DNA of 64,000 bases from Lampris incognitus (taxonomy: Eukaryota; Chordata; Actinopteri; Lampriformes; Lampridae), in NCBI RefSeq assembly GCF_029633865.1, contig NC_079214.1, forward strand, positions 16,790,753 through 16,854,752, given 5' to 3'. Positions 56,370 through 64,000 of this stretch are shown in pieces. Position 1 is the stretch's first letter. Every line of letters begins with the position of its first letter. The notes under the pieces are model-generated. The model had not been told where the DNA came from. It was given only the letters and a program-made list of their open reading frames with translations, and ran no database searches. The translations under genes were made by a program, and so were the position numbers.

Positions 56370-56508
56370 TGTCCTGTGATGGTCTGGCAGTCTGTCCAGG
56401 GTGCCCCGCCGCCTGCCACCCAATGACTGCTGGGATAGACTCCAGCATCCCTGCAACCCTGCGTAAGGATAAACATTTTGAATAATGAATGAACGAATGA
56501 ATGAATGG
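56370..56508 (+). repeat. Interspersed repeat tail ending in GAAT units
   Basis: Same family as 11446-11525 (CCACCCAATGACTGCTGGGA core), here with a tail of GAATGAAC/GAATGAAT units. Confidence 0.6.
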
Positions 56509-56509
56509 T

Positions 56510-58378
56510 TTGATAATGTCATGCTGTACGCTAATTGTCTCAATCAAATTTCAGGAGATTCCAGAAGATTCCAATGCATGTTGGGGGAAGAGGGACCAGG
56601 ATGGGAGCCTGGTACCCCAATATTTAAACAAGTGTTGTTCCCACTCTGGTTAGTGAATTCAAATACATCAATCCTATTATTGACTACAGTGATACTGTCC
56701 AGTAAGCAGTTGTTTACTTCTTACACTTCGTTTCTATATTTACATCTGCCTGCAACTGTGGGCTTCAGAAAGATGAGGGCGCCTTAAGAAGTACCAAGTC
56801 TTGGTAGGTATATTGAATTCTGGCAGCTAAACAAAAGACACTGCTTATTTGCTCTTAAATATCCTAAAATAATCACGCTCCAGTCCATCCCAACTTACTT
56901 TGCACACACAAAGGCACAAAACTTTGGAGTGACGTCACAGGATGTAGAAGTTATGACTTACTTGTATAGCTCTTCGTTAACTCAGAGTTTCCTCAAGACA
57001 GCATCGTCTCCGGGTGACGAAGGCGTTTGTATGCCTCTGATTGGCTAACCCTAAGCTTAACCACTCACCTTAACCGAATGCCCAGAGCGTCAACATTTGC
57101 CTGACAGCGAAACAACCAATCACAGCAAGAGCGCCACTCCGGCCAATCCACTCCAGCACCAACCCTGGCGCAAGGCTCTATTTTATATCCGGCGACTGAT
57201 TCAGGGCAACAGCAAACTGGGCATGGCAAAAACAAAAACAAACAAACAGGAGGCAGTTTTGTTTTTTTTTACTTTCCATTTTTATAAAAGTTCTGAATAT
57301 GGCAGACTCATTGAATTTAATTCATGAACGCAATTATCACACGACTACAGAAACGTCTCCCAGAAAAAAAACTATTCCAATTTGAAAAGGGTTTCAGGGG
57401 AGCTGGGTTTCTTTAACCAGCCCCATTAATACAGAGCACTGGATTTAAAGGCATACTGAGAGGCATCCCACTGCTTGTGGCTTGTAAACACAATTTGAAA
57501 AGTTGGTTCCTTCTCCCTAGCTAAAGGCATGAAGCCCACGTCCCCTGAACTCAGCTGTCAGATCACAGCACAGTGCACCACCAGTACCAAAACAACTGAG
57601 GCAGTGTTGTGCAAGAAGTGATATAAAGATTGTTACGTTTTCAAAGCGCTGCCAGTGTTATACCAACATGTTACCCATCAGATTGTGTCTGTATGATTAG
57701 ACAATGCCTTCTACTTTAATCTTTTACAAAACTTTTTTGTTTACCGCAAGCTATACATAGTAAGAAAGCTTAGCATCTCAGCTTTTAAAATATGTAAACG
57801 GTAAGTATGTTAATCCTCAGTTTTGCCTCGCTGTGCTGTGTCTGCTATTATGTATTATTTCAGTTGTAACGATGTGGCACATTCACTGCATGCCACAGTT
57901 TCAAAGAATCCCACCTTCACAGGCAGTGCTGTTGGCTTCAGGCTTTGACCTGACAGACCCACTGCCAAAAGGATAACGCCCAGAAACATTCGGAAAACAA
58001 GAAATGCAAGTAGAATGCAGGGTCTCTGCAAACAGAGACTAACAGACTACCATAGGTAATGTTTGATTAGGTACATTCCTGGATAAATTCATGCTATTTC
58101 AGGGGGAGAAATACTTGTTAGTATGCCTTTAAGATAAGCTGCTTCTGACTCAATGGAATGCAAGTTTTTCTCTTTATATAGTCAAGTGTGAATTAGATGT
58201 ATACATTGTACATTGTAGTTACTCTCTTCCGGTGCGATTCCTCAGGTGAACATTTATGTATCCAGTTTAACTAATGATGATAAGATGTTTTGCTCTGCTT
58301 CCGGGGCATTTGGAACGTTGTATAGGGTAGGACTTTATATGGAAGATACAAAAGCAAGACCTAACAATGAACAATAGT
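56510..58378. other. Intergenic region downstream of the zinc-finger gene
   Basis: No exon recognised. A CCAAT-rich patch at 57030-57180 is related to the repeat at 45843-45914. Otherwise unremarkable. Confidence 0.35.
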
Positions 58379-58579
58379 GAAGGCTCAGCGTTTTTGGTTT
58401 TTATCGATTTTCACCGAAAAATACCCAGATTTTTAAACTGATTTTCACCCGGATTTTATGTTTCTGCGTATCCAAAAGTTGTTCCTGTTCGTATGAGGTT
58501 ATGTAACAGCGTCTTCTTGCGGTGAAATTCGGCATGCTGGATGGCTTTGAAAAATAAAACCCGAAAACGCTGAGCATTG
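58379..58579. mobile_element. hAT-type MITE, copy 2
   Basis: Ends GAAGGCTCAGCG and, inverted, CAATGCTCAGCG, flanked by the 8-bp repeat ACAATAGT (58371-58378 and 58580-58587). The interior matches copy 1 (15096-15311) in opposite orientation. It lies about 30 bp past the stop of the zinc-finger gene. Confidence 0.7.
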
Positions 58580-58611
58580 ACAATAGTCCTTTAGAGATAA
58601 TCAATGTGATT

Positions 58612-61600
58612 CTATAGATTCTCTACAGCATGAGTCTTTATGTGAATGTTGACATGAGAACGTCGGATAAACCTTTTACCACAAATACCACAACTATATG
58701 GCCTCTCTCCTGAATGAGTTTTCATATGGCGTGTTAGATTGGACTGAGCACTGAATTTCATATTACAAGTGCTGCAACTGTATGGTTTCTCACCAGTATG
58801 AATTATTGTGTGTTTGATTAGATCTGCCTTCTCCCTGAAACTTTTACCACAGTCAGTACAACTATGTGGTTTCTCTCCTGTATGGATTCTGATGTGGGCA
58901 TTCATGTTTCCAACCTGAGTGAATCCTTTGCCGCAAAAATTACAAGTGTAAGGTTTCTGTCCCAGGTGAGAATTCATGTGAGTCTGCAGATAAGAGCGCT
59001 GAATAAAGCCTTTATTGCATACACTGCAAGTGTATGGTTTCTCTCCTGTGTGTGTCTTCATGTGGCGTGTCAGTATGGATTTAATGCTGAACTTTTTGTT
59101 GCAAATGCTGCAATTATATGGTTTCTCTGCCACAGTTCCACTTCTTTGTGTTTTTATGGGGTTACTGCCTGAATGTGGTCCTCCCCTATCCCTCCATTCT
59201 TCATCACTGTTACTGTCTTCACTCTCAGAACGGTTTGAAGATGTCTGACACCCGCTGGTTGCTTCTGATATGTCACAGCCCTCGGTATCTTGTTCAACTT
59301 TCATCTGTTCAGTTGAGGTGCTGGGTACAGGGTCTCCTTCTGTGTTTTCTGTACTTTGGTTTACATGTAGGGACTGTCTTTCATTTGCATCACTTCTTTG
59401 CACATAAATTACATTTAACATGGAGTCTTTGCTATCAGTATCCTCTTGCCGTTGAAGCCGCTCCCCTGCCTTGCTGGCCCACAAATCCTCCTGTTCCTCT
59501 TTAAACTGTGGCAGCTCTGGGTCCTCCTGTGGTGGGAGCTGTGGGGGGACTGGAGAGAATAACAAAAAATAAATTAAGGCCTTATTTTTACAAGCTCCAA
59601 AATGGGATTTTTACACCTGGCTTTAAAGACACTAGTGAAGCACAAGAGGTAGAATCCGTAAAATATATGTATTCCTGTTTAAAGCTAGGCAGACACTGTA
59701 CAAATTAAGTGTCTTGATGCATGCTCAACAATCAAGGTAAGGAAATCAAAGAGGGTTGAATCAGTTCATCTGAATACAACATTTATTGACAGATACGTTT
59801 CTACTACGGAAATAGAGAAAGATGAATAAAAATGTTTGTAAAAGCTATCGAGTTGAAATATTTAGAATGACTAATACGCTATTGGAATGGTTTACTATAA
59901 TTACTCACTTGTTGAGTATTTAGTTAAGTCATCAAGGACTATTTAGAAGGGATGAAATGGTGCAAAGCGGTGCATGCAATGCCTGACCTTGCATTATCAG
60001 AGTATTTGGTAAGAGTACTCCAGCGTGAGTTTCTTTTTTCAGGGACAGAGTGGGTTTTTTTGTTTTTGGCTGAAAATGTCAAGTGGCTTGTGAGCCTGAT
60101 CTGATTAGCCCTACCAAGACTGTGCAGCATCTTGGAGCTAGACTTAATGCTGTGCTATTCCAACACATCTGTCTGTGCTTGGAGTTTTGCTGACTGGCAC
60201 GTTTCTAAAGGGAGATCAATGACCGACCCTCCATTAGTCACATATTGCCCTGTGTGCCACATTCTACTGTAAAACTACCCCCACCGTACAATTTCCCTAA
60301 AGTGCGTAGAGCTAACTGGGCACCAAACAGGCCTTTTTCAATCTGGCCAGTTTCCCTAATTCAAACGGTGCCATAGACTGCACTTGTGATCTGTTTGCCG
60401 AAAGCTCTTGGAAAAGTTCTTCATTTCTTTTTGCCACCATCTCTAACATGATAATCGGCTTTGTGGTTTTTGGGTGCTGTGCCTTATATATAGTGATTCT
60501 GGAGGACCATGAGGTCCAGTGTTTGTTTACCCCACTGATTTTATGCAGCTCAAAGAGAGGTCTGCTATCTAATTTTGATCAATGTATTTTCATGTAAGAC
60601 TACATTAGCCAAATTATACATTTGGTGTCCATGTTAAATAAAATGTTAATGGGCAAGCTACTAAATCTGCAGAGAACTGTAATCTTTCTTTCTCACATCT
60701 TCAGTTTTGTTACATGCATCACGTCAATGGGGCAAATCATGTTTAAAAGTTTGTGAGGTAAAACTGTTTAACCTAAACTAAAATTAAACATTGATGTGAG
60801 TTCAAGTAAATCCAGACAGCAGGGAAACGGAGAAAGAAAGGGTTGATCGGCTATGTTTGGATTTACTTTGACTCGTTTGCAGGAAAAACAAAATATGTTG
60901 AAGCAAGTTCTTTGTTGGGGAGAACTACTCTGGTCTGTGTCTCCGCAGTTCTGCTCTCTCCTTGTCTCCCGTGTGTCTCTGCTTGGGGTTGTGGTTGCTA
61001 TATAACATGCCCTAAGTTGGCCTATTTAACTCTAAAACTGAACACAGAGTGCATTTCTATTGAAAATGTGTTAGGGTGATGTATCTTTATGCATTGTCTC
61101 TTTTAATGTCTCTACTGCTTTAAACATGTTTACATGATAGTTTACCAGTGCTGATAAATCTATATCCCATATTGTAGCAATCATTATTGTTTGCCTGTCT
61201 GCAAGTGTCACCCTTTAATGAGTTAAATGAGACACCTCTTAATTTTATGTTTTAAGTGTTGTCCTGCTAAGTTATATCTAGGCATGATCGAGACAAGATG
61301 GGTGTTAATTCCAAGTGTCAAGGGTGCACAAGACCTGCATCCATTGACTTCGCTTTATGGAAATTCCATATAATAGTGATTGAAGGCGTAAAGTAGTAGA
61401 AACAAGAAAAAAGCACAGACTTTCACTCATTCAAGACAGAGCCATCTTCCTGTGCTTTTGCTTTTTTTTTTGAATGTAAAAAGATAAACTACTCTCCTTC
61501 TACTAGGTTTTGCAAAAGACTGATGAGGTATGCAATGTATGGAACATGTTGATTAGGCTTCAAGGACACACACAATGTGTTTTGGTGAGACATTGTGAAT

Positions 61601-62189
61601 GAAGACAAAACCGAGTGTGTTTAGTATATGGGAAACTACACTGGGTACCTTTTAATGTCATGCTCTACATCCCTGGAGAGCAGTGCATCCTGAGTAAAGA
61701 GTCTGACAGCTTTCGGGGAGAAAACTTGAATCTGTGTACCTTATTTTGAGGTTCTTGGTAAAACATCAATGTTAAATGAAGACCCCAATATTGTACTATG
61801 TCCCTGTTTATGGCGACCATTTTGCGTCCCACACCAGGGACGCAAAATGTCGCTGGTAGTCCTTCTATGTTCAGTCTGGGTCTCCAGATTTTAATGGGAT
61901 TTGGCAACCATGACCCGTGTATACGAATTTACGACCTCGTTTTCTTTCCCCACAAACCCAGGGGACGAGGTCCAGCAGTCACGTGTTCTAACATTACATG
62001 TAGCGTTAAGTGATTAAACTAACCTTTCCATCCACACAGCAGCCTCCGTTGGCGGTCGATCTCCCGCATTGAGCGTGAAACTTCCTCCTCGTAGTCTTTA
62101 ATTGTTTTCTCAAACAGGCCACAAATTTCTTCCGCGGCCGCTTTCAGACGCTCACTGACCAGCGCTTTAAGTTTGTCCGTTTTGGACAT
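58612..62189 (-). CDS. C2H2 zinc-finger protein, two exons, six fingers (367 residues)
   Basis: Exon 1 is 62024-62189 and exon 2 is 58612-59549, with a phase-1 GT-AG intron; together 1,104 nt. Exon 1 encodes a helical, acidic leader (SKTDKLKALVSERLKAAAEE, then ICGLFEKTIKDYEEEVSRSM). That leader is typical of the large teleost family of two- to three-exon zinc-finger genes. Exon 2 starts with a proline- and acid-rich linker (PQLPPQEDPELPQFKEEQ) and a Ser-rich acidic stretch. Residues about 200-365 are six consecutive C2H2 fingers: CSIC, CSVC, CNFC, CTDC, CSTC and CGIC as the cysteine pairs, joined by TGEKPY-type linkers. No KRAB, SCAN or BTB domain. Expected role: nuclear sequence-specific DNA binding; target unknown. 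The family is too large for an orthologue name. Intron 1 (2.5 kb) holds a foldback fragment and otherwise nothing recognised. Confidence 0.92.
59708..59800. repeat. Foldback-family fragment, copy D
   Basis: Contains CTTGATGCATGCTCAACAAT, then AATCAAAGAGGGTTGAATCA and CATTTATTGACAGATACG, one arm of the family seen at 40862-41095. It lies in the intron of the zinc-finger gene. Confidence 0.65.
61813..61853. repeat. Short near-perfect hairpin
   Basis: ATTTTGCGTCCC, six bases (ACACCA), then GGGACGCAAAAT; the arms extend to GCGAC and GTCGC with one extra C. It is in the zinc-finger gene's intron, about 170 bp from exon 1. Confidence 0.7.
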
Positions 62190-62356
62190 CGCTGACCGCG
62201 CCGGTTGACAGGTTCAGTTGTCTCATTCGTGACGTCCTCCAGCGGAAGACAGCGATAGGCAGACTTCCTCTACTGCGGGATTTGTGAGCCGGAGGCGATT
62301 TGCTGCCATCTGCTGGTAAAGATGCGACATACTAACTCCACTCATAAAATCACCTG

Positions 62357-62450
62357 TCCGCCATTTGACCCAAAGTCAAATGAAAATTTTACCCAAAGTC
62401 AAATGAAAATTTTATAAGATTTTCATTTGACTTTGGGTCATAATGGCGGA
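62357..62450. repeat. Palindrome with an internally duplicated arm
   Basis: TCCGCC-ATTTGACCCAAAGTC is mirrored by GACTTTGGGTCA-TAATGGCGGA. In the left half the unit CCCAAAGTCAAATGAAAATT is present twice in tandem. It lies about 170 bp upstream of the zinc-finger gene start codon. Confidence 0.8.
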
Positions 62451-62679
62451 ATAAAACAAACAGAAAATTATATACATGTTATAAAAGCGTGTGTATTGCA
62501 TAGACTTATTACATCGATTCTTGCACATTGGGGGTGGGGCAGGGTGTGGAGTGCCCACTTGCCCCTATCTCCCATGATGTCGAAGTTAATCGTTAAATGG
62601 AGAAACGTGCACTTCTGTTATCGTGCTTCAAATTTCGGTACATCGTCTCAATATGCGGGAGGGCAGCCTGATAAAAGGC

Positions 62680-63165
<486 letters not shown>

Positions 63166-63858
63166 TCTCGGCCATGTTTTGCCACACGGTCTGCGCGCGC
63201 ATCTTGTGTACAACGCAGCTTTTACGTCACGCTATATACAGCAGGACGCCCCGTCACTACTTGTAACGTTAAACATAACACTAAACACACATTTGTGCAC
63301 GTTTCTCCATCTAAACATTTCGATTATCACCCAATATTCTTCTCCGCTCTCTCACGTCGCAGTTTGATTGGTCAGAAATTAAAGCGCTTTTTGGGGGGGG
63401 GGGGCATCACAGCACACGGACGCCGCTCACCCCAATCTACCGTTAATCTTTGCTGTAGCGGTTTATCTTCTCATCTGTCAGTCAAACATAACATGTAATG
63501 TCAGGACACAACGGTGTCAAATCACTTCTGCGACGCATTATATCAGCGTTCAACACATTTTTGCGTTGGTAACCTGTAGAGTGGACATCTGTTTTTCCTG
63601 CATCTAGATATTGCACCCTCAAATATCAAATACTTCAATGACCAAAAACATGAACTGAAAAAAAAGAATTTTAAATCAACCTAAGTTAAATGATACACTT
63701 AAAAAAGTTTGTAAGCCTGTGAAGTGGATAGGGAACATAAATTGTATGTTCCTCTGGATTGCAAGCATTTGGGTGGGTCATCTCAGCTCAGTGTTACTGA
63801 GACTTGATGCTTTCACAATATCATGTATTATAACAGTTGACTCAATGTAAACCTATAT
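63166..63858. other. Intergenic, nothing recognised
   Basis: No exon or named repeat. A G-run is at 63393-63404. The ORFs starting in the CT repeat just upstream are repeat artefacts. Confidence 0.35.
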
Positions 63859-64000
63859 ATACACTACCGTTCAAAAGTTTGGGATCATCCAAACAATTTC
63901 GTGTTTTCCATGAAAAGTCACACTTATTCACCACCATATGTTGTGAAATGAATAGAAAATAGAGTCAAGACATTGACAAGGTTAGAAATAATGATTTGTA
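63859..64000 (+). mobile_element. Tc1/mariner-type MITE, cut by the window end
   Basis: Begins TACACTACCGTTCAAAAGTT after a TATA context, consistent with a TA target. It then reads CATGAAAAGTCACACTTATT and GAAATGAATAGAAAATAGAG, the left end of a widespread fish Tc1-like MITE. The right end lies outside the window. Confidence 0.85.

Noticed and set aside
58864-59504. Plus-strand ORFs opposite the zinc fingers
   Set aside because: Antisense shadows of the C2H2 exon; the minus-strand frame has clear finger motifs.

Overview
The window is vertebrate nuclear DNA from a teleost fish, possibly a spiny-rayed one. Three host genes have GT-AG introns and vertebrate-style exon sizes. The rest is dense with fish-type repeats: tRNA-derived SINEs, L2/Rex-like LINEs, hAT and Tc1 MITEs, and long TG, CA and CT microsatellites. 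No bacterial, organellar or viral genome segment was seen. All exon models were built by hand from frame, splice-site and family agreement. No alignment or transcript data were available.

Layout. From 1281 to 14948 (+) lies pbld, a PhzF-family enzyme-like gene of 10 coding exons that joins to 287 codons. Its large second intron holds two inverted-repeat elements, two tRNA-SINEs, a LINE, and a complete 3.6-kb Mutator-like element (6867-10503). That element carries a FLYWCH-domain ORF and hairpin-array ends. From 19182 to 47856 (-) lies dna2, the replication and repair nuclease-helicase. I resolve 24 coding exons giving 1429 residues. pbld and dna2 are convergent. The same two genes lie in one neighbourhood of human chromosome 10, which supports both identifications. 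The fish protein has an N-terminal extension of about 380 residues and a textbook PCNA-binding (PIP) motif at residues 16-23.

From 48.3 to 55.25 kb an antisense LINE has been hit twice. One insertion is a second LINE (48507-49845). The other is a 3,959-bp DNA transposon (50935-54893) with TIRs of about 315 bp, a 3-bp GTG target duplication and an uninterrupted two-exon gene of 898 codons. Its product carries a FEN1/XPG-like (PIN-fold) nuclease signature and a C-terminal cysteine cluster, so I assign it tentatively to the Academ superfamily. It is the most striking system in the window. From 58612 to 62189 (-) lies a two-exon C2H2 zinc-finger gene with six fingers. The window ends inside a Tc1-type MITE.

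The three host genes have no evident joint pathway. Dna2 processes flaps and DNA ends, Pbld is a putative isomerase-like enzyme, and the zinc-finger protein is a likely DNA-binding regulator. The other theme is nested transposition. Several insertions show intact target-site duplications, so their order of arrival can be read directly.
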